A stretch of DNA of 64,000 nucleotides from CAYMEV01 sp964389675 [NCBI: uncultured Candidatus Sumerlaeota bacterium]. Lineage in GTDB: Bacteria; CAYMEV01. Shown piece by piece: positions 54,454-63,731 of this stretch. A model generated the notes under the pieces. That model did no database searches. It saw nothing but the letters and a program-made list of their open reading frames with translations, and was not told the origin of the DNA. The stretch spans positions 14,768 to 78,767 of the forward strand of contig CAYMEV010000020.1 of assembly GCA_964389675.1 (NCBI GenBank), read 5' to 3'. The translations under genes and the position numbers were made by a program. Positions within the stretch are counted from its first letter, which is position 1. Every line of letters starts with the position of its first letter.

Positions 54454-55790
54454 CCTATAATCTTGTAATAGTATCATCTGAAGGCATGACAGCTGTCCAG
54501 TCCTATAGAATGCTAAAGGAGTATTTTCCATTTGCACCTAATCCAAAAGAATACCCATATCTTATGTATGTCAATGTATCCCAGGAAAAGATAAGCAGAA
54601 TAATTCCACTTCTGGAGGAAAATCTCATCTACTACAGGATTGAGGAATTTGACTTCAGGAAATTTACAGAACTGCCAAAACCAAGTACCATTGGATTATT
54701 TGAGATATTTATTATTATTTTCCTTATAATGGCAGCATTCATGCTTTATAAATACCATTCCAGCACTGCTGCAGGTTATGAAAACATCAAAAGCATAAAT
54801 ACCGTTGAGGAAGAACAGGTTAAAGCTGGGCCAGAGCTAAAAGAGCTTTTCAGGTCTGCATTCAGCCTTTTTTCATACAACATGGATGGCTCAGTTACAT
54901 CCGGGACAGGGTTCTTTATTTCTGAAGACGGACTGGCACTGACAGCCTGCCATGTAATAGAAAATTCTGCAAGCCTTGAAATTCAATCCGAATACTATAA
55001 TACAAAAAGGATTGAAATACTGCATAGGGACAGATATTTTGATATAGCTGTCCTTAAGACTGACCAGAAAGTTGTAAGGCCTATAGAGCTTGCATCCATA
55101 AAAAATGCAAGTCAAAAGGACACAGTATATTCTTTTGGCAATCCCTACGGTATATCATTAATGGTATCAAGAGGAATAATATCAAATTTAAGAAATGTTT
55201 TCGGAGGAATACTGTATATTCAAACAGATGCGAGGATTAAGCAGGGCAGTTCCGGAGGCCCCCTGCTGCTTCCAGATGGCAGATGTATCGGGATTAATAC
55301 ATTCTTAATCTACAAGGATGCGGATCTGGGGCTTGGTTTCTGTATTCCAGTGGGTTACCTCGGTTTCATATCTGAAGATCTCCTGCCGGATGATCTTAAA
55401 GGAGATTACTATTCTTACAAAGAAATTCTTGAAAGGTTTGTTGCTGATGAGAGCAAAAAGATCAAGGAGCGGTCCGATTCTATAAATGATGTTACTCAGA
55501 TCAGGCTGTCTGTAAGAAATAACAGGCAGGGGCTGGTTTTCTTTGAGATTTCATTCTATAATATTGACGGTATAAGGGAGTATTCTGGTGAGCTGAATCT
55601 TGAAGTTTCATCAGGGGGTTTCTATTATGATGAAAAGCGCAATATAGAGAAAAAAGACTATGCGGAAGGCATCTTAAGGCTTGAATATTCTAACCATCAC
55701 CCGATGTTCGAGATGAAATACCTTGATATCCTGATAAGCACCCGGAGTTTTAAGAAGAGGTACAGGGTCGATGAGAAATACTATAACTAA
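54450..55790 (+). CDS. Membrane-anchored trypsin-like serine protease (S1C/DegP-like), active member of the set
   Basis: A 446-residue protein: an N-terminal cytoplasmic domain of about 80 residues, a membrane helix (IGLFEIFIIIFLIMAAFML, 81-99) and a protease domain from about 130. The catalytic residues are visible: His168 in LTACHVIE, Asp198 in YFDIAVLK and Ser268 in QGSSGGPLL. FGNPYG and TGFFISEDG are DegP-like. No PDZ domain follows; instead there is a C-terminal beta-rich region (about 345-446, RLSVRNNRQGLVFFEI). The ATG at 54450 overlaps the previous stop by ATGA; a GTG 8 codons upstream is an alternative. I infer that it cleaves outside the inner membrane. Confidence 0.85.
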   Translation: MTYNLVIVSSEGMTAVQSYRMLKEYFPFAPNPKEYPYLMYVNVSQEKISRIIPLLEENLIYYRIEEFDFRKFTELPKPSTIGLFEIFIIIFLIMAAFMLYKYHSSTAAGYENIKSINTVEEEQVKAGPELKELFRSAFSLFSYNMDGSVTSGTGFFISEDGLALTACHVIENSASLEIQSEYYNTKRIEILHRDRYFDIAVLKTDQKVVRPIELASIKNASQKDTVYSFGNPYGISLMVSRGIISNLRNVFGGILYIQTDARIKQGSSGGPLLLPDGRCIGINTFLIYKDADLGLGFCIPVGYLGFISEDLLPDDLKGDYYSYKEILERFVADESKKIKERSDSINDVTQIRLSVRNNRQGLVFFEISFYNIDGIREYSGELNLEVSSGGFYYDEKRNIEKKDYAEGILRLEYSNHHPMFEMKYLDILISTRSFKKRYRVDEKYYN

Positions 55791-55845
55791 TACCCGGTAC
55801 CATTACCTGGCCTGTATAGCAGAAATGCAGGCTATAGCTTAAAAA

Positions 55846-58800
55846 ATGATGAATCTTATTCCAGATTATATTTCACTGATGCATCAAAATAAGAGGTATG
55901 CAGGACAATTTGAAGCTGCAGCTGTCTTTGTGGATATATCTGGATTCACCAGTTTGACTGAAGCATTATCAGAATATGGAAGAGAAGGTTCAGAAGTGCT
56001 TTCAAGGCTGATAAACGAGGTTTTTACCCCCTGCATAAATTCAGTCTATAATATGGGAGGGTTTATTTCCCATTTTGCAGGAGACAGCTTCCTGGCCATA
56101 TTTAAGGGCAATTTACATGCCGCATTGATTTCATCACAGCAGATAATCAAGCTTTTTAGCAGGAAAGGCATTAAAAGGACAAAGTTTGGTACCTTCAGAA
56201 TATCAGCAAAAATTGGAGTTTCCTACGGCAATGTGGAGTGGGGTATTATTGGAAATGACCATAAAAAGACCTATTATTTCAAGGGTGAGGCAGTTAATGG
56301 CTGTTCACGGTCTGAAAAGCAGTGCAGGCTTCTTGATATCGTTCTTGACAGAAGAGCATATAAGATTATCAAACCCCAGGTAAAGGCCAGATGGATTGCA
56401 AAAGGATTCTACAGAATAATGGATATAAACTGCAGAAAAATCAAATCAGAACCTGAAACGCCAGTGCCTGACCTGGATCTGTCAGCATTCTATTCCTGTA
56501 ATAAGCTTTCAAAAAGCAGGGTTCTTGATGAACTTCGTGAAACTGCAAGCATTTTTATATCTTTCAGGGAAGCGGATTCCTCTCATAAAGGCCTGAATGA
56601 ATTTGTATCCAATATAATTGCTATTACCGATAAATTCGGAGGATATTTTAACAGGGTCTCATTCGGGGATAAAGGGGGTACAATCCTTATAAATTTCGGT
56701 ATTCCGGTTTTATTTGAAAAGAGTATTCAAAGAGCAGCTGACTGTATTTATGAGATATGGTCATATTATGGAGGCATTATAAGGGCGGGAATTACTTTCG
56801 GTACTCTCTTTTCGGGGTTTATAGGCTGCAGCAGGATGTCAGCCTATGATGTCCTGGGCAATTCTGTCAATCTGTCTGCCAGGATGGCAATGGCAGCACC
56901 ATGGGGTGAAATCTGGGTTTCAGAAGATGTCAGCAGCTTGGTTCAAGGCTATTTAAGGCTGGTATTAGTAGGTTCAATCCTGTTCAAAGGCCGATCAGAG
57001 AGAGATAATGTATACAGGATTGAAGGTAAAAGAAAGAGTCCGGAGAATATATATACGGGCAGAATATTTGGCAGAAAATCAGAGATAAAACAGATTAAAA
57101 TGTTCCTGAAGCCGATATTCAGTAATAGATTCGCTGGAGTTGCCTGTATATATGGTGACCCTGGAATTGGTAAATCAAGGCTCCTGTATGAGATTAAAAG
57201 CAATTATGAGCCCATTGCCCATACCTGTATCCTTGCCTGTGACAGCATACTCAGAAAGCCATGGAACCCATTGATCTCATATTTAAGGGGATATTTTGAG
57301 CAGGATCCGGCTGTTGATGTTTCTCTTAGGGAGTACAGTTTCAGGGGAAAATATAAAGACCTGACCGGCAGGCTTATGAGATCAGGTAATGCAGCAGCAT
57401 CAAACATAAAAAAAGAGCTGGAGAGGACTGAACCTTTTATAAGAGCTCTCCTTTCCCTTGACCCCAAAGATACTGTTTATAATCAGCTAAGAGCAAAGCA
57501 GAAACACCAGAACACATTGTGCTCACTTAAGGAGTTTTTTAAGGCTCAGAGCATTTTAATGCCGACGATACTTCTCTTTGAGGATATTCACTGGATAGAC
57601 CATGAATCAAATAATTTTATCAGATATCTTACATCAAATCTTGCAGATTTTCCAATAGCAATAATATGTTCCAGCAGGTTCAATGATGATGGTTCAAAAC
57701 CTGCAGTACACTCTGATGAAGCAGCAAGGCATAAGGAAATTGTCCTGGCAAGAGTTGATGACAGCTCAGCAGAAAGTATCATGGCTGAAAGCCTTGGATA
57801 TGCTGCTGATACGGCATTATCAGGAATAATAAAAGATAAGACAGCCAACAACCCCTTTTTTATGGAGCAGTTCTGCCTTTATCTGCAGGAGAACGGACTG
57901 ATATTCCTTAAGGGGAACAAGTATTATTCCAGAGAGGGTTCAATGGCAATACCATCTCAGGTCAATCAAATCCTAATATCTCGTATTGACAGGCTTCCCG
58001 GAGAATTAAGGGAACTTGTCAAAATTGCATCAATATTTGGAAGAGAGTTTAACAAGGATATCCTCTTCTCCGTGATTAAAATGCTTTATAAATTGCTGAA
58101 ATCTGGAAAAAACAGGGTAAGCCGCAATTTTGACACAGAAGCATTAAGGAATCTAAGCATGGCAGGCTCATCCTGTTTTATCCTCCAGGGGGAAAATGAA
58201 AATATATGGAATATGCTGCATGAATTCAGATATGCCTTCAGGCATTCACTTATGAATGAGACTGCCTATGAACTGCAGCTGAGGGAAAGACTCAGGCTTT
58301 TGCACCAGACAGCCGGTATGGTAATTGAAAGCAGGGCAGTATCATCAGGAAGTGAAGGCAAGGATTATTATTCTGATCTGTCCTACCACTTTGAAAAGGC
58401 CTGTAATATTGAAAAAGCCAGAGAATATATCCAGAAAGCAGGAGAATTTTTTCTTGAAACATATAAGAACAGTCAGGCAGAGGAGATGTTCAAGAAGCTG
58501 TCAGATTATGTTACTGATAAGAAAATGACAGTAAAGATCAAGCACAGGCTTGGAATTATACATCAGCTTCTTGGAAAATGGCCTGAAGCCGAGAAGGAGC
58601 TGGAACAATCCATTGAGATATCACGAAAAGTTGATGATAGGCTCTATCTTGCTAATTCATTCCGGCTTGCAGGGGGCATAAAGCTTGCAAAGGGTGATAT
58701 ACGTAAGGCCCTGGATTACTTTAATTCAGCCATGAATATTTTCAGGGAAAAAGGGGACAGGAGGGGTATGGCGATCATTAATGGTTTTATTGGGAATTAC

Positions 58801-59742
58801 CACCTTCTAAGAGAGGAATACAGCAAAGCCCTTAAGAATTATCAGCAGCAGATGAGATTATTCAGGGAATTGAATGATAAAAGATCTCTTGCCCTTATTA
58901 CAGGTAATATAGGCCTGGTTTTTAAAAACCAGGGGAAATACGACAGGGCTATGAAATACTATATGAAATCAAGGAAAATATCTGAAAACATAGGAGATAA
59001 AGAAGCATATAGAAATGCGGTTGGAAATATTGGAAATCTTTTTTATAAACAGGGCAGGTTTGATAAGGCATTGGAACTGCTTTGCCAGGACAGGGAAATA
59101 TCAAAAGCAATAGGTGATAAAAGTGGCTATGCTGTTGCCATTGGTAACATTGGCAATATATATATGTCGCTCGGAGAATTTGACAGGGCCATTGAACACT
59201 ATCAGGAATCGCTGGAAGTATCTTTAGAGGTAGGGAACAGGAGGGAAGCAGGCCTCTTTTACAAAAGCCTTGCTGAAGCATATTATAACAGGAAAAATTA
59301 TGGTACAGCTATAGAATACTATGATATGTCTTATAAAATCCTTTCCGGCCTGGGAATGAAGCTGACACTCCTTGATATACTGTTTTATAAGACTGAGGCA
59401 CTGATAGCTGGAAATGATATCAAAAACGCAGAAAGAGCAAACAGACTTGCTTTTAAGCTGTGTACTGAGCAAAACGAGATATACTACAGATATTTCATTA
59501 ATATCCAGAAACTGATGCTGATTTCATATAAAAACAAAAAGGCTGCGATAGATGGATTGCTCGAATTGATCCCTTCAGCCGAAACGGAGGAACAAAAAGC
59601 CAAAGCCCTGCTTGAGCTCTACAGGCTGGAAAAGAAAGAGGCATATAAAGCCCGTGCTGTTTCAGCCTATAAGTCTCTCTTCGATAAATACCGTGATTAC
59701 CAGTATAAGGCCATATACGAAGAGCTGCAGAAGAATTATTAG
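55846..59742 (+). CDS. Class III nucleotide cyclase - NTPase - TPR signalling protein (soluble adenylyl cyclase-like)
   Basis: A 1298-residue cytoplasmic protein. The first cyclase domain (about 20-200) has metal-binding Asp30 in FVDISGFTSL and Asp80 in FAGDSFLAIF. The second (about 225-400; GYFNRVSFGDKGGTIL, YDVLGNSVNLSARM) lacks the first metal Asp (FISFREAD), as in mammalian soluble adenylyl cyclase, where only one site is active. An AAA/STAND NTPase domain follows, with Walker A GDPGIGKS (437-444) and Walker B-like ILLFEDIHWID. About eight TPR repeats occupy 880-1220. It probably makes cAMP or cGMP under control of protein partners. The ATG has no clear ribosome site, and the 55-base gap before it contains a short hairpin. 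Confidence 0.9.
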   Translation: MMNLIPDYISLMHQNKRYAGQFEAAAVFVDISGFTSLTEALSEYGREGSEVLSRLINEVFTPCINSVYNMGGFISHFAGDSFLAIFKGNLHAALISSQQIIKLFSRKGIKRTKFGTFRISAKIGVSYGNVEWGIIGNDHKKTYYFKGEAVNGCSRSEKQCRLLDIVLDRRAYKIIKPQVKARWIAKGFYRIMDINCRKIKSEPETPVPDLDLSAFYSCNKLSKSRVLDELRETASIFISFREADSSHKGLNEFVSNIIAITDKFGGYFNRVSFGDKGGTILINFGIPVLFEKSIQRAADCIYEIWSYYGGIIRAGITFGTLFSGFIGCSRMSAYDVLGNSVNLSARMAMAAPWGEIWVSEDVSSLVQGYLRLVLVGSILFKGRSERDNVYRIEGKRKSPENIYTGRIFGRKSEIKQIKMFLKPIFSNRFAGVACIYGDPGIGKSRLLYEIKSNYEPIAHTCILACDSILRKPWNPLISYLRGYFEQDPAVDVSLREYSFRGKYKDLTGRLMRSGNAAASNIKKELERTEPFIRALLSLDPKDTVYNQLRAKQKHQNTLCSLKEFFKAQSILMPTILLFEDIHWIDHESNNFIRYLTSNLADFPIAIICSSRFNDDGSKPAVHSDEAARHKEIVLARVDDSSAESIMAESLGYAADTALSGIIKDKTANNPFFMEQFCLYLQENGLIFLKGNKYYSREGSMAIPSQVNQILISRIDRLPGELRELVKIASIFGREFNKDILFSVIKMLYKLLKSGKNRVSRNFDTEALRNLSMAGSSCFILQGENENIWNMLHEFRYAFRHSLMNETAYELQLRERLRLLHQTAGMVIESRAVSSGSEGKDYYSDLSYHFEKACNIEKAREYIQKAGEFFLETYKNSQAEEMFKKLSDYVTDKKMTVKIKHRLGIIHQLLGKWPEAEKELEQSIEISRKVDDRLYLANSFRLAGGIKLAKGDIRKALDYFNSAMNIFREKGDRRGMAIINGFIGNYHLLREEYSKALKNYQQQMRLFRELNDKRSLALITGNIGLVFKNQGKYDRAMKYYMKSRKISENIGDKEAYRNAVGNIGNLFYKQGRFDKALELLCQDREISKAIGDKSGYAVAIGNIGNIYMSLGEFDRAIEHYQESLEVSLEVGNRREAGLFYKSLAEAYYNRKNYGTAIEYYDMSYKILSGLGMKLTLLDILFYKTEALIAGNDIKNAERANRLAFKLCTEQNEIYYRYFINIQKLMLISYKNKKAAIDGLLELIPSAETEEQKAKALLELYRLEKKEAYKARAVSAYKSLFDKYRDYQYKAIYEELQKNY

Positions 59743-59771
59743 GTAAGCCAGCTTATCCTGGCATTTTACCT
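59741..59771. terminator. Inverted repeat between convergent genes
   Basis: AGGTAAGCCAG (59741-59751) pairs with CTGGC (59758-59762) and TTACCT (59766-59771), with a 3-base bulge. The left arm overlaps the cyclase stop and the right arm overlaps the stop of the oligopeptidase gene. It is likely a shared 3' hairpin for both transcripts. Confidence 0.6.
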
Positions 59772-61856
59772 GATTTCAACCCCGAGATTATAGAGAAGGA
59801 ACCCGTATTCATCTGCAGTCTGCCTTATGTTTGAATCAATAGTCGTTCCCCCGGTGTGGCCTGAATCTTCATTTATAAGCAGTAAAACCGGGTTTTCAGA
59901 TATATTGGCTTCCTGGATTGCAGCAGCCATTTTCATCGCATGGAATGGCGCAGTGCGTGCATCATTTTCAGAAGCAGAAAATAAAATGGCAGGATAAGCT
60001 GTTTTGTCTTTAATATTATGATAGGGAGAATATTTAAGAAGATACTTAAACTGATCAGGATTATCTGAGCTTCCGTATTCTCTTGCCCATATATTTGCAT
60101 AGTCAAATTTATGATACCTTAGCATGTCGAGCAGTGGTACCTGGCACAGCACAGCCCTGAAAAGCTCCGGACGCTGGACAGTAACAGCACCCATAAGCAG
60201 TCCGCCGTTACTTCCACCCTGAATTGCTATTCTTTGGGGATTTGTGTATTTCTTTTCTATAAGCCACTCTGCAGCAGATATAAAATCATCAAAAACATTC
60301 TGTTTTTTTTCGAACATTCCTGCTTCATGCCATTCTTTTCCAAGATCGCCTCCCCCTCTCAGCATTGGAAGGGCAATAAGAATGCCTGATTCTAACAGGA
60401 CATTGTAGATATTCTTGAACCTGGGCCTCACACAAATATTAAAACCGCCATAGCCGCTTAAAAGTACAGGATTATTCCCATTTTTCAGCATGCCTTCCTT
60501 ATGGATCAGAAACATTGGTATATTAGTGCCGTCTTTGGACCGGTAATGGACAATCCGGGTAATTATTCCATCTGTTAATGCAGAATTGACAGGCTTTTTG
60601 ATCATGGAAAGGGCATTGTTTTCAAGATCAAGCAAATAGACAGCCTCAGGAACAGCAAATGAGCTGAATGAGATCCTTGTCTCATCTTTTTTCCACCATC
60701 CTGATATATGCGCTGTACCTATAGAGGGCAGGGTTATATCCTTAAAAAAATTTCCATCAGGTTTGTAAGCCGTTATTTTTGTATATCCATCATTAATATA
60801 TGAGGCAAAAAATATGCCTCCTATTCCGGCAAAATCAGCCATAAGGCTGTCTGTTTCAGGAATAAACACACTCCAGTTTTTCCTCTGGGGTGTTTCAGGG
60901 TCAGCTTTAAGGACCATTTTATTCGGAGCATTGTAATCAGTATGTATATACAGGATATCATCATAGATATTGCAGTCATACTGTGCATCAAAGCCCTTTA
61001 CTACTGGAACAGGATCAATATCACTCCCCGCAGGTTTAATGTAAACCTCATTTCCGTAGAAAACGCGTTTTATCCTTATTTCCCATTTTCCATCCTCACT
61101 GAAATATATATAGTGGAACATCTCCTTTGATTCTTCAGAGAACCAGACTTTCCTGTCCCGTTCAGCAGGCGCGCCTAAATTATGCAGGTATACTGCCTGC
61201 CAGTAGTACTCTTCATTCTCCGGGACCTCACCCTTTTTTGGATTTGCAATATAATAAAAGCCTGTGCTGTCCGGAAGCCAGTCTGATATTCTCTGTCTCC
61301 ATCCATTTAATGTATCAGGAAGGATATCACCGCTTTCTGTATCCATAATATATAGCACAGGAGATTCGTCTCCCTTCATGGATTTTCCAAATGCAAGGTA
61401 TTTCCCGTCTCTGGAAGGCTTCCAATAATGAAGTACAGCCCCTTTTTCCCATTTGTTGGGGTCTATAAGAAGCTTTCCGCTGGCACCTTTTTCAGATTTA
61501 GTGTAAAGCATGGGATGCTCAAGTCCCTTTTTCTGTATAGTATAAAATATCCTGGTGCTGTTCAGTGTTTTTTCAGGCAGGGATTCATCATCATACCTCA
61601 TCAGATTTTCAAGCTTTTCCCGCAGCTGGCCTATCTGCTGGATATTAACCAGATATGAGCATGTCACCTTTTCCTGAGCCTCTATCCATACTTTTACCTC
61701 AGGGTCTTCAGCATTCTCAAGCCACTGGTAATTGTCAGTTATTTTTGTGCCGTGATAATCATCTTCAACCGGATTTTTTGGAGTTTCGGGATATTCATAG
61801 GCACTGATGCATAATGATAGGCATAAAAATGCCAGCAGAAAAAAATTATTCATCAT
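59766..61856 (-). CDS. Secreted prolyl oligopeptidase (family S9A)
   Basis: A 696-residue protease that cuts after proline in short peptides. The signal peptide (NNFFLLAFLCLSLCISAYE, residues 3-21) indicates export. The N-terminal part YPETPKNPVEDDYHGTKI, followed by DNYQWLEN, is diagnostic for S9A. The middle is a seven-bladed propeller. The hydrolase domain has the triad Ser549 (GGSNGG), Asp632 (SENDARTAP) and His667 (DSGHTGG). AGGAG lies about 6 bases before the ATG. Together with the OppABCDF importer it suggests that external peptides are a food source. Confidence 0.94.
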   Translation of the reverse strand: MMNNFFLLAFLCLSLCISAYEYPETPKNPVEDDYHGTKITDNYQWLENAEDPEVKVWIEAQEKVTCSYLVNIQQIGQLREKLENLMRYDDESLPEKTLNSTRIFYTIQKKGLEHPMLYTKSEKGASGKLLIDPNKWEKGAVLHYWKPSRDGKYLAFGKSMKGDESPVLYIMDTESGDILPDTLNGWRQRISDWLPDSTGFYYIANPKKGEVPENEEYYWQAVYLHNLGAPAERDRKVWFSEESKEMFHYIYFSEDGKWEIRIKRVFYGNEVYIKPAGSDIDPVPVVKGFDAQYDCNIYDDILYIHTDYNAPNKMVLKADPETPQRKNWSVFIPETDSLMADFAGIGGIFFASYINDGYTKITAYKPDGNFFKDITLPSIGTAHISGWWKKDETRISFSSFAVPEAVYLLDLENNALSMIKKPVNSALTDGIITRIVHYRSKDGTNIPMFLIHKEGMLKNGNNPVLLSGYGGFNICVRPRFKNIYNVLLESGILIALPMLRGGGDLGKEWHEAGMFEKKQNVFDDFISAAEWLIEKKYTNPQRIAIQGGSNGGLLMGAVTVQRPELFRAVLCQVPLLDMLRYHKFDYANIWAREYGSSDNPDQFKYLLKYSPYHNIKDKTAYPAILFSASENDARTAPFHAMKMAAAIQEANISENPVLLLINEDSGHTGGTTIDSNIRQTADEYGFLLYNLGVEIR

Positions 61857-62007
61857 AAAAATCTCCTGTGAAATAATTTAATCAATGTTAGAATGTACGC
61901 TATAATTACCCGGGATGTTTCTTCAGCCTGGGACAAAAAAATAAAGATATTTATATAATCTGATAGTATAATATAATTCCTAAGGGAAAAATCCTGAAAG
62001 GAGGTTT

Positions 62008-62463
62008 ATGATGAAGTATATCTTTATAATTTTTGCGGTATTTTTTCTAATCCCGGTAATAAAAGGCCAGGACCCCGATTATGACCCGGAACTGGCAAAA
62101 GACCTGGGTGCTGACGAGTATGGCATGAAATCATATGTCTTCGTTATATTGAAAACGGGACCGGCTGAAATGGATGACCAGGAGAAGATCAATGAGCTGT
62201 TCAGGGGCCATCTGGATAACATAAACCGCCTTACAGAGTCAGGGAAGCTTATCCTTGCCGGTCCACTGGGGAAAAATGATAAGGAATACAGGGGGCTCTT
62301 TATATTTGATGTGGAGAATATTTCTGAAGCAGAAAAGCTTGTAAATACTGACCCTGCTGTCAGGGAGAAACTTCTGGAGGCTGAATTATATAAATGGTAT
62401 GGCTCTGCAGCATTGCCGGAATACCTCCGGGTTCATAAAAAGATTGAAAAATCCAAACCCTGA
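62008..62463 (+). CDS. Exported YCII-like protein
   Basis: A 151-residue protein with a signal peptide (MMKYIFIIFAVFFLIPVIKG). The mature part (SYVFVILKTGPAEM, HLDNINRLTESGKLILAGPLG, FIFDVENISEAEKLV, TDPAV) follows the YCII/dimeric ferredoxin-like barrel pattern, with the conserved Asp and His of the family (HLDNI). Its function in exported form is unknown. AGGAGG precedes two adjacent ATG codons; I took the first. It precedes the phosphoesterase gene by 26 bases. Confidence 0.75.
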   Translation: MMKYIFIIFAVFFLIPVIKGQDPDYDPELAKDLGADEYGMKSYVFVILKTGPAEMDDQEKINELFRGHLDNINRLTESGKLILAGPLGKNDKEYRGLFIFDVENISEAEKLVNTDPAVREKLLEAELYKWYGSAALPEYLRVHKKIEKSKP

Positions 62464-62489
62464 AATAGTATATAAAGCTGGAGGTTTAT

Positions 62490-63731
62490 TTGAATACTTG
62501 TAATAAAAGAATAATTAAGCTTTCTTTATATATTCTTCTGCTCCTGCTGTTGCTGATCGTTTCCTATTTCCTTTTTGCCGGTTTTTCATTTAATGATTAT
62601 CAGAAGGGTATCCATATAGTCAGCTGGTCCGGATTGAAGGCTGTTTTTACTGACAATGACCTTCAATTGTTTATTAATGAGCCAATAAGCCTGGATCTGA
62701 ATGGTGAAGACGGCCCTTACATAATAGGGGACATGGCTTTCCATATAACTCAGGATAATAGAATGGAAAAACAGAGGATTAACCGGGATGAAAAAATTGA
62801 TGTTTATGTGAATAATAGCGATAAAGATACATTCAAGGTCACATTAAGAGATGATCTGCCAGCTGAAGAAAGCATATTTGAAATGCCCCCCAGGCTTCTT
62901 GCTATATCTGATATTGAGGGTAATTTTAATGCATTTTACAGCCTTCTTATAAGCAATAACGTAATGGATGAGAATTATGAATGGATATTTGATGACGGCC
63001 ATCTCGTCCTTGTAGGGGATTTCGTTGACAGAGGGAGTGATGTTACTCAGGTCTTATGGCTTATTTACCGCCTTGAACAGGAGGCGCTGGATAAGGGGGG
63101 GAGGGTGCATTTCCTTCTCGGAAACCATGAAATGATGAATATCAGGGGAAGGACAGCATATATTGATCCCAGATATATAAAGGCTTATCAGCTTATCAGC
63201 GGCATGGATAACTGGGATGATGCATGCTCTTATATGTTTTCTGATAAAACAGAGATTGGGAAATGGATCAGGAGCAAAAATACCGCCGTAAGAATTGGCG
63301 ATATTTTGTTTGTACATGGAGGTTTCAGCCCTGATATTCTTAATTATGAAATATCTTTAGTAACATTAAATACAATATTCAGAGAGAATTTTGATTCAGA
63401 TTTTTCAGAAAAAAGCAATATTGAGGGTAAAATACGTTTTCTGTTTGGTTCAAGAGGGCCTCTCTGGTATAGAGGACTTGTCAGGGATTATGCCGGAAGT
63501 CAAAGATTGTCCGAAACTGAACTGACCCGGATACTTGATTATTATGATGCATCAGGAATTGTTGTCGGACACTGCATAGTTGATGATATCTCAGCAGATT
63601 ATAATAAAGCATTAATAATGATAGATATCCTGCATGGAAAGGGCAAATTCAGCGGTAAAAGCAAGGGGCTTCTAATTGAGGGAGAGGCTGTTTATGCTGT
63701 TGATGATAATGGGGTTAGAACAAGATTATAA
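62490..63731 (+). CDS. Membrane-anchored PPP-like metallophosphoesterase, TTG start
   Basis: A 413-residue calcineurin-like phosphoesterase. A membrane anchor (about residues 9-31, LYILLLLLLLIVSYFLFAG) and an unassigned domain of about 90 residues precede the catalytic domain. Motifs are ISDIEGNFNAF (usually GDxHG; here Glu replaces His), LVGDFVDRG, LLGNHEMMNI, FVHGGFSPD and VVGHCIVD. This variant is a recognisable branch related to bacterial PPP and Shewanella-like phosphatases. The start is TTG at 62490, with GGAGG at 62480-62484. The catalytic part would face the periplasm. Confidence 0.82.
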   Translation: MNTCNKRIIKLSLYILLLLLLLIVSYFLFAGFSFNDYQKGIHIVSWSGLKAVFTDNDLQLFINEPISLDLNGEDGPYIIGDMAFHITQDNRMEKQRINRDEKIDVYVNNSDKDTFKVTLRDDLPAEESIFEMPPRLLAISDIEGNFNAFYSLLISNNVMDENYEWIFDDGHLVLVGDFVDRGSDVTQVLWLIYRLEQEALDKGGRVHFLLGNHEMMNIRGRTAYIDPRYIKAYQLISGMDNWDDACSYMFSDKTEIGKWIRSKNTAVRIGDILFVHGGFSPDILNYEISLVTLNTIFRENFDSDFSEKSNIEGKIRFLFGSRGPLWYRGLVRDYAGSQRLSETELTRILDYYDASGIVVGHCIVDDISADYNKALIMIDILHGKGKFSGKSKGLLIEGEAVYAVDDNGVRTRL

